Part shown: piece after piece, positions 35,252-42,503 of the stretch
How the letters are laid out: each line of letters opens with the position of its first letter
How positions within the stretch are numbered: position 1 is the stretch's first letter
Assembly (NCBI RefSeq): GCF_017916295.1
Contig: NZ_JAFMSS010000006.1
Location: 270,921-334,920 of the forward strand
Direction: 5' to 3'
Source of the DNA: Rubellimicrobium arenae
GTDB lineage: Bacteria; Pseudomonadota; Alphaproteobacteria; Rhodobacterales; Rhodobacteraceae
DNA: 64,000 bases
Made by a program: the position numbers and the translations under genes
Notes under the pieces: model-generated
The model's database searches: none
What the model saw: the letters and a program-made list of their open reading frames with translations, nothing else
Told to the model about the DNA's origin: nothing

Positions 35252-36418
35252 ATGCGTCATGCGCTGACTGCCTTGGCCCTGCTGCTGCCCCTGCCGGCCT
35301 TGGCCGCCGTGGAGCAGGGGGCGCCGAACGCACCCTTCGAGCCTGCCTTCGCGAACCAGACCCGCGCGCCCGCGCTGCCGGGGACCTCCGTGCAGGCGCA
35401 GCCCTTTGCCGGGGCGCTGGAGAAGCCCTGGGGCCTCGCGTCCCTTCCGGACGGGACCTATCTCGTCACCGAGAAGGCGGGCCGGATGCGGCTCGTGGCT
35501 GCGGACGGCACCATCTCCCAACCCATCGCCGGGCTGCCCGAGGTCGATGCGCGCGGGCAGGGCGGGCTGCTCGACGTGGCCGTGTCGCCGGACTTCGCCC
35601 GGGACTGGACGGTCTTCTGGACCTACGCCAAGCCCATGGGCGACGGCCTCGTCGCCACGGCCGCGGCGCGGGGCCAGTTGTCCGAGGATGGCACGCAGCT
35701 CAGTGATGTGCGGGACATCTTCGTGCAAACGCCCGCCTCCGACAGCACGAAGCATTACGGGTCCCGGATCGTGCCGGATGGCCGGGGCAACGTGTTCGTC
35801 ACCACCGGAGAGCATTCCGACGCGCCCGAGCGCGAGCGCGCCCAGGATCCGGACGCGACCTGGGGCAAGGTCGTCCGCATCACCCAGAACGGCGAGGCCC
35901 TGTCGGACAACCCCTTCGTGGGCCAGGGCCGCCCCGAGGTGTGGACCCAAGGGCACCGCAACATCCAGGGCGCGGCGTTCGACGCGCAGGGCCGGCTCTG
36001 GACCATCGAGCATGGGCCGCTGGGCGGGGACGAGCTGAACCTGATCGTGGCCGGCGCCAACTATGGCTGGCCCGAGGTGAGCTACGGCCTCAACTACGAC
36101 GGCTCTCCGGTCGGAACGGGGCAGCCCCGGGCCGAGGGGTTCGCCGAGCCCGTCTATTACTGGGACCCGGTGATCGCGCCCGGCAACATGACCTTCTACC
36201 GGGGTGACCTGTTCCCCTGGCAGGGCGACGCCGTCATCGCCGCGCTCAAGACCGGAGGGCTCGTGCGGCTCGACATCGAAGGCGACCGGGTCGTGGGCGA
36301 GGAGCGGATGCTGACGGAGCTGGGCCGCGTCCGCGATGTCGAGGAACTGGGCGACGGATCCCTGCTGATCATCACGGACGACGCCAACGGCGGCATCTAC
36401 CGCGTCACGCCGGGTTGA
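35252..36418 (+). CDS. PQQ-dependent sugar dehydrogenase-type beta-propeller
   Basis: A periplasmic soluble glucose/sorbosone dehydrogenase-like protein of 388 residues. A signal peptide (LTALALLLPLPALAA, cleavage near 19) precedes a six-bladed propeller with the family segments EKPWGLASLPDGTYLVTEKAGRM, GGLLDVAVSPDFA, HYGSRIVPDGRGNVFVTTGE, WTQGHRNIQGAAFDAQGRLW and EHGPLGGDELNLIVAGANYGWP. The His in HYGSR and the HRN motif match the PQQ/calcium site seen in relatives such as Asd. AGGAGA precedes the ATG. The substrate is not known. Confidence 0.9.
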   Translation: MRHALTALALLLPLPALAAVEQGAPNAPFEPAFANQTRAPALPGTSVQAQPFAGALEKPWGLASLPDGTYLVTEKAGRMRLVAADGTISQPIAGLPEVDARGQGGLLDVAVSPDFARDWTVFWTYAKPMGDGLVATAAARGQLSEDGTQLSDVRDIFVQTPASDSTKHYGSRIVPDGRGNVFVTTGEHSDAPERERAQDPDATWGKVVRITQNGEALSDNPFVGQGRPEVWTQGHRNIQGAAFDAQGRLWTIEHGPLGGDELNLIVAGANYGWPEVSYGLNYDGSPVGTGQPRAEGFAEPVYYWDPVIAPGNMTFYRGDLFPWQGDAVIAALKTGGLVRLDIEGDRVVGEERMLTELGRVRDVEELGDGSLLIITDDANGGIYRVTPG

Positions 36419-36530
36419 CCGTCCGGAACCCCGGGGCGGGGGCTGCGCGTTTCCGTCCCACGGAATTCGGAAACGGAAGGCCTGGGAGGGGCAGCCCCAT
36501 GCGGGCACCCGTCCCCAAGGGGGAGGCGGC

Positions 36531-37586
36531 TTGAAGGACACCGACGTCATCGAGGCGATGGAGCAAGGGCTGCTGGACGGCCCCGCCGAGCCTCCCCGCG
36601 TGGAGGTGCCCGCGGGGCTCGTCTACGTCACCGACTCCATGCCCGGCATCCGGCGGCAGAAGCGCGGCAAGGGCTTCAGCTATATCGGCCCGGACGGCAC
36701 CACGATCGAGCGCGGGGCCGAGCGGGAGCGGCTGGAGAAGCTGGGCGTGCCGCCGGCCTATGACCGGGTCTGGATGTGCCCGCTCCCCAACGGCCACCTG
36801 CAGGCCACCGGCTTCGACGTGCGGCAGCGCAAGCAGTACCGCTACCACCCGGAGTGGTCCTCGCACCGATCCGGCAACAAGTTCGACCGGCTGGTGGATT
36901 TCGGGCACGCCCTGCCCGCCATCCGCGAGCGTGTCGCGCACGATCTCCGCGCCCCTCCGGGCGACCCCCGCTTTGCCCTTGCCGCCGCGGTGACTCTGAT
37001 CGACCGGCTGTCCCTCCGGGTGGGCAACGAGGAATACGCCCGCGAGAATGGCAGCTACGGTGCGCTGACCCTCCGCAACAAGCATGTGCGGCTCAGGGAC
37101 GGGGAGATCGGGCTCGACTTCAAGGCCAAGAGCGGACAGCGCGTCCGGCGGCGGCTCAAGGATTCGCGGCTGCTCAAGGTGCTCGAGAAGGCGTCCGACC
37201 TGCCCGGGGCGGAGCTCCTGACCTGGGTGGACGACATGGGGCAGGTCCACAGCCTGACCTCGACCCAGCTCAACGCCTACCTCGACGAGGCCGACGGGGA
37301 CGACAGCCTCGCCTTCACCGCCAAGACCTTCCGCACCTGGGCCGGCACGCTCGCCGCCTTCGAGCGGCTGGCGCAGGGCGACGCCCCCAAGATCAAGGCG
37401 CTGGCCGAGGCCGCCTCGCAGCGACTGCACAACACACCCACGGTCGCCAAGCAGGCCTACATCCATCCCGCCGTCCTGGAGATGGCGGGACAGGTGCCCG
37501 ACCTGCCCCCGCCCGAGCCGATCAAGGGCCTTTCGACCGACGAGACGCGGCTTCTGGCCTTCCTGGAGAAGCCGCCGCTCACATGA
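36531..37586 (+). CDS. DNA topoisomerase IB (poxvirus-like)
   Basis: A single-subunit type IB topoisomerase that relaxes supercoils through a 3'-phosphotyrosine link. The 351 residues carry the N-terminal domain (GLVYVTDSMPGIRRQKRGKGFSYI) and the catalytic domain with RVGNEEYARENGSYGALTLRNKHV (catalytic Arg), FKAKSGQR (Lys), TAKTFRTWAGTLAAF (Arg) and the active Tyr310 in KQAYIHP. The start is TTG 36531, supported by GGGGGAGG a few bases upstream; the nearest ATG is 27 bases later. It overlaps the Crp-type gene tail-to-tail by 8 bases. Bacterial TopIB is commonly linked to stress and radiation-resistant lifestyles. Confidence 0.92.
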   Translation: MKDTDVIEAMEQGLLDGPAEPPRVEVPAGLVYVTDSMPGIRRQKRGKGFSYIGPDGTTIERGAERERLEKLGVPPAYDRVWMCPLPNGHLQATGFDVRQRKQYRYHPEWSSHRSGNKFDRLVDFGHALPAIRERVAHDLRAPPGDPRFALAAAVTLIDRLSLRVGNEEYARENGSYGALTLRNKHVRLRDGEIGLDFKAKSGQRVRRRLKDSRLLKVLEKASDLPGAELLTWVDDMGQVHSLTSTQLNAYLDEADGDDSLAFTAKTFRTWAGTLAAFERLAQGDAPKIKALAEAASQRLHNTPTVAKQAYIHPAVLEMAGQVPDLPPPEPIKGLSTDETRLLAFLEKPPLT

Positions 37587-38340
37587 GCGGCCGCTGCTCG
37601 GGGTCGTCCCTGTCCACCAGGGCGATCCCGGTCAGCGCGGCCAGGTTCCCGATCCGCAACTTGCCCCCGGACCAGTCGCAAAGCCCGGCCTGCCGGAAGC
37701 GCGCCAGCGTCTTGTTCGTGTGGACGAGCGAAAGGCCCAGCGCCTCCGCAAGATCCTGCTGCCGGAAAGGCAGGGGAACCATTCCGTCCCGTTCCAGGCC
37801 CATGGCCTCGAGCCGCCGCCAGAGCCGCAGGAACGCCCAGGCGATCCTTTGCCCGGCATTCCGCTGGCCCACGGAGACCAGCGTTTCCCCCAGGAGGTGG
37901 CTCTCCACGGCGGCGATCCAGGCCAGCGCCTGCGCCCGCGCGGGTTGCCCGTGGAACACCTCCTGCACCCGGGCTCGTTCGAACACGCAGAGCACCATCC
38001 GGGTCCGCGCCTCGATCGAGTGCTTCATCTCGCCCATCATGGCAGCGTGGAGGCCCAGGAAGTCGCCCGGTAGAACGAAGTTGATGATCTGCCGCCGCCC
38101 GGTCGAAAGCGACTTGTACTGGACGGCCTGACCTTCCAGCACGGTGTAGATCCAGGGGCTTTCCTGTCCCTCCGCCAGAAGGGTCGTCCCGGGGTCGACC
38201 GACATCTCGCCGATCTTGAAACCTTCCATGAAGCGCACCTCGTCGGCGCTCATGGGGGTGAACAGGGGGCGGTGTCGAAGCGGGCAGGCCCGACACGGAA
38301 TCGTGATCGCCTGGCGTGGAACCGGGACGCGGATCGTCAC
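37579..38340 (-). CDS. Crp/Fnr family transcriptional regulator
   Basis: A 253-residue Crp/Fnr regulator. The N-terminal CRACPL motif (Cys16 and Cys19) starts a group common in Rhodobacterales. The effector domain has a cyclic-nucleotide-fold (ILLAEGQESPWIYTVLEGQAVQYK-type sequence, then RRQIINFVLPGDFLGLHAAMM). A winged helix with FRQQDLAEALGLSLVHTNKTLARFRQAG ends the protein. It lacks the four-Cys array of oxygen-sensing FNR/FnrL, so redox sensing by an iron-sulfur cluster is unlikely. It overlaps the topoisomerase end-to-end and is divergent from the receiver-like gene. Confidence 0.9.
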   Translation of the reverse strand: MTIRVPVPRQAITIPCRACPLRHRPLFTPMSADEVRFMEGFKIGEMSVDPGTTLLAEGQESPWIYTVLEGQAVQYKSLSTGRRQIINFVLPGDFLGLHAAMMGEMKHSIEARTRMVLCVFERARVQEVFHGQPARAQALAWIAAVESHLLGETLVSVGQRNAGQRIAWAFLRLWRRLEAMGLERDGMVPLPFRQQDLAEALGLSLVHTNKTLARFRQAGLCDWSGGKLRIGNLAALTGIALVDRDDPEQRPLM

Positions 38341-38420
38341 GAACGGTGTTGCAGGTTAATGCAGCCTTCCGCCCGATCCTCCAGAAGGGTCCTGACCCGG
38401 GGGCTAGGTGTGGGTTGTTG

Positions 38421-38786
38421 ATGAGTGACGCTGTCGTACGAGGACCGATCTACCTCATCGTGCTGTCCCAGGCCTTTGTGGCCTTGGACCTGAGGATGAC
38501 GATCGAGGAGTTCGACCCCACCGCCCCCGTGGTCGCCGCCACATCGACCGCCGAGGCGCTTCCCGTCCTGGAGGGGGTGGACCGAATCGCCGTGGCCTTC
38601 GTGGACCAAGGACCGGGCGACTACGAACAGTCTGCCCTGGCCCGGATCGTCGCGGAAAAGGGCGGCCATGTGGTCCTCATGGGGGATCGTGCCGAAGAGG
38701 ATGGCGCGGGTCACGGCTATGCCGTGCTGGAGCGCCCGTTCCTGACCGCGCACGTCGCCGACCATCTCCTGGCCGCCCTCGGCTGA
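38421..38786 (+). CDS. Degenerate response-regulator receiver domain protein
   Basis: A 121-residue stand-alone protein with the size and secondary-structure pattern of a receiver domain (IYLIVLSQAFVALDLRMTIEEF, DRIAVAFVDQGPG, GHVVLMGD, YAVLERPFLTAHVADHLLAAL). The likely phosphoacceptor position keeps Asp62. The acidic pair after the first strand is replaced by Ser-Gln, and the conserved Lys before Pro is Arg in LERPF. It is probably a pseudo-receiver that does not switch by ordinary phosphorylation. It lies between a Crp-type gene and phyR, so a role in the stress network is possible. Confidence 0.75.
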   Translation: MSDAVVRGPIYLIVLSQAFVALDLRMTIEEFDPTAPVVAATSTAEALPVLEGVDRIAVAFVDQGPGDYEQSALARIVAEKGGHVVLMGDRAEEDGAGHGYAVLERPFLTAHVADHLLAALG

Positions 38787-38863
38787 CGGCCCCGCCGGCA
38801 AGCCCCTTTCCGGCCCGGGAGAATGGCCTGAACGGCGCGGGGCCGGACAGGGTCCTGCGATCA

Positions 38864-39661
38864 TCAGGCGGCCAGGGTCTCGGTCGAGGCGAAGAACATG
38901 GCCTGGCTCACCGCCGACCGGACCTGCTCCTCGGAGTAGGGCTTGGTGATGAGGAAGGCCGGCTCGGGACGGGCGCCGGTCAGCAGGCGTTCAGGGAAGG
39001 CGGTGATGAAGATGACCGGCAGGTCCTGGAACTCGCCCAGGATGTCGTTCACGGCGTCGATCCCCGAGGAATTGTCGGCCAGCTGGATGTCGGCCAGGAT
39101 CAGGTCGGGCGTCGTCTCGCGGGCCAGCCGCACGGCCTCGGTCCGGGTGCGGGCGACGCCGGTGACCCGGTGGCCCATCTCCCGGACGACCGCCGAGATG
39201 TCCATCGCGATGATGGCCTCGTCCTCGATGACCATGACGCGGCCCGCGACCGATTCCTCCATCTCGCGGATGGCGGTGTCGATGAGGTCGGTCGCCGTTT
39301 CGGGCGTGACGCTCATGATGGCGCCGATGTCCTGCGGCAGGAACCCTTCGATGGCATGAAGGAGCAGCGCCTCGCGCGTGAGGGGCGTGAGGCGCGCCAT
39401 GTGGCCCTGCGCCCGCGCCTCGATATGGCTCTGCGCCTCGTCGAGGGGCGTCCCCGCCTGCGTCCAGACCCGGTGGAAGGCGCGGAAGAGCGCGACCTTG
39501 GGGGGCATATCCTCCGCCGAGGACGACGGATCGAGGATCAGCGCTTCCAGCGTCTGCGCCGCCAGGGCGTCGCCCGCGGTCTGGTTTCCCGTCAGGGCAC
39601 GGGCGTAACGGCGCAGGTGCGGCAGGCTGGCCCCCACGGCGGAGGCAAAGTTGGACGTCAT
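38864..39661 (-). CDS. phyR: General stress response regulator PhyR
   Basis: PhyR is the anti-anti-sigma factor of the alphaproteobacterial general stress response. When phosphorylated, its sigma-like domain binds NepR and frees EcfG. The 265 residues have the N-terminal sigma-like domain (LPHLRRYARALTGNQTAGDAL; LTPLTREALLLHAIEGFLPQDIGAIM, about 1-130). The C-terminal receiver has MVIEDEAIIAMDIS, phosphoacceptor Asp191 in LADIQLADNSSG, the Thr in FITAFPE and Lys in LITKPY. It is divergent from nepR-ecfG and shares with them a symmetrical EcfG promoter, giving positive feedback. Confidence 0.96.
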   Translation of the reverse strand: MTSNFASAVGASLPHLRRYARALTGNQTAGDALAAQTLEALILDPSSSAEDMPPKVALFRAFHRVWTQAGTPLDEAQSHIEARAQGHMARLTPLTREALLLHAIEGFLPQDIGAIMSVTPETATDLIDTAIREMEESVAGRVMVIEDEAIIAMDISAVVREMGHRVTGVARTRTEAVRLARETTPDLILADIQLADNSSGIDAVNDILGEFQDLPVIFITAFPERLLTGARPEPAFLITKPYSEEQVRSAVSQAMFFASTETLAA

Positions 39662-39686
39662 GAATTATCCCTCTAGATCTCTCCCT

Positions 39687-39712
39687 GGAACCGAACGCAT
39701 CTCTCGCGCGTT
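39687..39712 (+). promoter_or_regulatory. EcfG promoter of nepR-ecfG (GGAAC-N17-CGTT)
   Basis: GGAAC (39687-39691) and CGTT (39709-39712) are 17 bases apart on the plus strand, an exact consensus match. It lies 45 bases before the proposed nepR start and is interlocked with the minus-strand promoter at 39694-39719. Confidence 0.85.
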
Positions 39713-39719
39713 CGGTTCC
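39694..39719 (-). promoter_or_regulatory. EcfG promoter of phyR (GGAAC-N17-CGTT)
   Basis: On the minus strand GGAAC (39715-39719) and CGTT (39694-39697) are 17 bases apart, an exact match directed at phyR. Together with the plus-strand site it forms a 12-base perfect inverted repeat (39687-39698 and 39708-39719) with a 9-base centre. Confidence 0.85.
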
Positions 39720-39757
39720 GAATGGTTATAGGGACGAGCGCGGGGACAGTCTTGGGC

Positions 39758-39916
39758 ATGTATGTGGAAATGGCCGAAAACAAGGGGAAAAGCAGGCTTC
39801 ATCAGCAGATCGATGAAAACCTGAAGCGCGTGTACGAGGAAGCGCTGACCGAAGAGATCCCTGACCGGTTCAAGGACCTGATCGCGCGCCTGCGTTCCAA
39901 GGAGGGCGGCCAATGA
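39758..39916 (+). CDS. nepR: Anti-sigma factor NepR
   Basis: A 52-residue anti-sigma factor that holds EcfG inactive until PhyR displaces it. The family core is obvious: HQQIDENLKRVYEEALTEEIPDRFKDLIARL. Possible starts are ATG 39758 and ATG 39770. Neither has a strong ribosome site; 39758 has better room for one (GGGG about 10 bases upstream). The stop overlaps the ecfG start by four bases (ATGA), so anti-sigma and sigma are translated in step. Confidence 0.92.
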   Translation: MYVEMAENKGKSRLHQQIDENLKRVYEEALTEEIPDRFKDLIARLRSKEGGQ

Positions 39917-40584
39917 GGGAACCCCAGGCCACGGGGGTCCCGGAGCCGAAGGCCGAGGTTCCTGGAGCGACTGACGACAGAGGGTCGGGCGTGATCGTAG
40001 GCCGACCGGAAGGCGTTCTCCCCATCGGTGCCCGCGACCCGCGCGACGAACTCCCCGAGCATCTTGGCGCCCTTCGCGCCTTTGCCATTTCGCTGACCCG
40101 CAATGTCGCCGCCGCTGACGACCTCGTGCAGGATACGATCGTCAAGGCATGGACCAATCTGGACAAGTTCCAGCCGGGCTCGAACCTGAGAGCGTGGCTG
40201 TTCACGATCCTACGGAATACCTTCTACTCCGATAAACGCAAGACCCGGCGGGAGGTGGCCGATCCCGAAGGCGTCTACGCTGCCGCGCTCTGCGAAAAGC
40301 CCAGCCATGACGGACGGCTCGCCCTGGCCGATTTCCGCCGCGCCTTCGACCAGCTCTCGCCCGAGCATCGCGAGGTTCTCATCCTGGTGGGCGCGTCAGG
40401 CTTCGCCTACGAGGAAGCGTCCATCATGATGGGGGTGGCCGTCGGCACCGTGAAGAGCCGCGCCAATCGCGCCCGCGCCCGCCTGGCCGAGATGCTGGGC
40501 CTTGAGGAGGGAGAGGAGCTTCTCTCGGGAGTCGATGGGGCCACGCTGGCGGTGCTGGGCAAGTCCGGGGTCCGGGCGGCATGA
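39913..40584 (+). CDS. ecfG: General stress sigma factor EcfG
   Basis: The ECF sigma factor of the alphaproteobacterial general stress response, recognising GGAAC-N16/17-CGTT promoters. The 223 residues include region 2 (LGALRAFAISLTRNVAAADDLVQDTIVKAWTNLDKFQPGSNLRAWLFTILRNTFYSDKRK) and region 4 (LSPEHREVLILVGASGFAYEEASIMMGVAVGTVKSRANRARARLAEM). The N-terminal lead of about 45 residues is longer than usual. GGAGGG precedes the ATG. It is coupled to nepR and expressed from the symmetrical promoter at 39687-39719, so it is autoregulated. The sensor kinase follows 35 bases later. Confidence 0.96.
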   Translation: MREPQATGVPEPKAEVPGATDDRGSGVIVGRPEGVLPIGARDPRDELPEHLGALRAFAISLTRNVAAADDLVQDTIVKAWTNLDKFQPGSNLRAWLFTILRNTFYSDKRKTRREVADPEGVYAAALCEKPSHDGRLALADFRRAFDQLSPEHREVLILVGASGFAYEEASIMMGVAVGTVKSRANRARARLAEMLGLEEGEELLSGVDGATLAVLGKSGVRAA

Positions 40585-40619
40585 CGATCCGCCGGCCAGG
40601 GGGCCGACCCGTAGCCTGA

Positions 40620-42446
40620 ATGTCCGACCTCGCCGCCACGCATCCTGTCACGGCCCAAGCCGGTCGGTCGTCCGACCGGCTTCGCCGTTCGTCCGCCATG
40701 TCTCCTCGTCCTCCCTTCTTCCACCGCCTCGGCTTTCGGCTGGCAGCCCTTCTGGCCGTCGCGCTCCTGCCGCTTGGGCTGATCTCGCTCCTGCAGGCGA
40801 ACGCCTGGCTTGATGCCGCCCAGCAGCAGCGGGCTGCCGTCCTGATGGGCGAAACCCTGCGGGTGAGCGCGCCCGTCACCGGCTTCATCCGCGAGGCCCA
40901 GGGGACGGCGTCCGCGCTGGCCCGCACTGTCGGACCCCTTCTGGATGACGAGGCCGCCTGCGACGCTGCCATGTCGCAGCTGGTGTCGATCAGTCCGCAA
41001 TATTCGGTTGCGGCCTATGTCCCCGTCAGCGGCGACATGACCTGCGCCTCGAACGGAGCCGCCCACGACTATTCCGGCGATCCGGTGTTCCAGGACCTGA
41101 TCCGCGACCTGCGGCCCAAGATCATCGTCAACCCCCGAGGCCCGGTCTCGGGCACGTCGATCGTCCTCGTGGTCCAGCCGGTCGTCGGGGAGACCGGCGG
41201 CTATTCCGGCTATGTCGCGCTGGCGTTGCCGCACGCCGCGCTGTCGGCCGAGGCACCGATTCCCGACGCCGGGGGCGGCCTGCGGGACGCGCCGGATTTC
41301 GTCACCTTCAACCGGGATGGCGTGGTCCTGACGGCCTCGACAGGGTTGGACCGTGTCGCCGACATCCTTCCCGCGGACAGGGATCTGCTCGCCCATGTCT
41401 CCGAAAGGCAGGGGAACTTCTCCGCCTCGACGGCGGCGGGACAGGACCGCGTCTATTCGATGGTGCCTGTCATTCCAGGCGAGCTCTTCGCCCTGGGCTC
41501 CGTGCCGGCCAAGGAGGCGCTGCATCTCGGGCCCGTGTCGATCGTCGCACCGTTCTTCCTGGCCGTGCTGATGTACGGGGGCAGCCTCATAGTGGCCTGG
41601 GCCGCGGCGGAGCGACTGGTGTCGCGCTACATCCGCCGGCTGGGGCGGGCGATCGGCAGCTTCGCCTCGGGCAGCCGCGTCGTCGGCGATCTCGACATGT
41701 CGCGCGCGCCGTCCGAGATCCGCGACGTCGGCAACGCCTTCCTGCGGATGACCGACACGATCCTCCATGACGAGGCCGAGCTCGAGGACACGGTCCACCA
41801 GCGCGAGGTGCTGCTGCGCGAGGTTCACCACCGGGTGAAGAACAACCTTCAGCTCATCGCCTCGATCATGAACATGCAAATGCGGCGCGCGCGGTCGCCC
41901 GAAACCCGCGCCCTGATGCAGGGGCTGCAGGAGCGGGTCATGAGCCTCGCCACCGTCCACAAGGAGCTCTACCAGACCTCGGGCCTGGCCGACGTGCGCG
42001 CGGACGAGCTCCTGGGCGACATCACCCGGCAGATCGTCGGCATGGCCTCGGCCCCCGGGCGGACCTTCCGGATCGAATCCGACTTCGCGCCGATCCCGCT
42101 CACGCCCGATCAGGCCGTCCCGCTGTCCCTGCTGCTGACCGAAGGGCTGACCAACGCCATCAAATACGCAGAGCCGGAACCCGGGGAGTCCTCGCCCCGC
42201 CTGGTCCTGCGGTTCATTCCCGTGGGACCCAACCGGGCCGAGCTGACGATCATCAACTCGGTCCGCGACGGGAGCCCGCAGGCCACCGAGCCGGAAGGAA
42301 CGGGCCTCGGCCGCCAGCTCGTCATGGCGTTCGCCAGTCAGCTGGGCGGCCAGGTCGAGACGGCGATGCAGGACGGCCGGTTCACCCTGCGGCTCGAATT
42401 CGGGATCCACCCTCTCGAAGGCGGCGAGGAACGGCACTCGGCCTGA
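40620..42446 (+). CDS. HisKA_2/HWE-type sensor histidine kinase, probable PhyR kinase
   Basis: A 608-residue membrane sensor kinase. An N-terminal transmembrane helix (about 38-58, LGFRLAALLAVALLPLGLISLL) is followed by a periplasmic sensor domain of about 250 residues. A second helix (VSIVAPFFLAVLMYGGSLIVAWAAAE, about 308-333), a HAMP-like linker, the HisKA_2 phosphoacceptor helix (REVHHRVKNNLQLIASIMNMQMRRA, His near 403) and an HATPase domain (EGLTNAIKYAEP) follow. The HRVKNNLQ motif marks the family that phosphorylates PhyR. Its place directly after ecfG supports this partner. An alternative start at ATG 40698 exists. The periplasmic signal is unknown. Confidence 0.93.
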   Translation: MSDLAATHPVTAQAGRSSDRLRRSSAMSPRPPFFHRLGFRLAALLAVALLPLGLISLLQANAWLDAAQQQRAAVLMGETLRVSAPVTGFIREAQGTASALARTVGPLLDDEAACDAAMSQLVSISPQYSVAAYVPVSGDMTCASNGAAHDYSGDPVFQDLIRDLRPKIIVNPRGPVSGTSIVLVVQPVVGETGGYSGYVALALPHAALSAEAPIPDAGGGLRDAPDFVTFNRDGVVLTASTGLDRVADILPADRDLLAHVSERQGNFSASTAAGQDRVYSMVPVIPGELFALGSVPAKEALHLGPVSIVAPFFLAVLMYGGSLIVAWAAAERLVSRYIRRLGRAIGSFASGSRVVGDLDMSRAPSEIRDVGNAFLRMTDTILHDEAELEDTVHQREVLLREVHHRVKNNLQLIASIMNMQMRRARSPETRALMQGLQERVMSLATVHKELYQTSGLADVRADELLGDITRQIVGMASAPGRTFRIESDFAPIPLTPDQAVPLSLLLTEGLTNAIKYAEPEPGESSPRLVLRFIPVGPNRAELTIINSVRDGSPQATEPEGTGLGRQLVMAFASQLGGQVETAMQDGRFTLRLEFGIHPLEGGEERHSA

Positions 42447-42452
42447 GCACCC

Positions 42453-42477
42453 GGAACCTTGTGCGCCACGGTGTGTT
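42453..42477 (+). promoter_or_regulatory. EcfG-type promoter variant (GGAAC-N16-TGTT)
   Basis: GGAAC (42453-42457) and TGTT (42474-42477) are 16 bases apart, one mismatch from consensus, 26 bases before the phospholipase D-like start. Confidence 0.45.
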
Positions 42478-42503
42478 GACCTTGTGACATACCGAGCAGG
42501 ACC

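Noticed and set aside
36425..36451. EcfG promoter before topoisomerase IB
   Set aside because: GGAAC and CGTT are present but 18 bases apart, outside the usual 16-17; not listed as a feature.
37579..38340. Oxygen sensor FNR/FnrL
   Set aside because: Only a two-Cys N-terminal motif is present, not the four-Cys cluster ligands.
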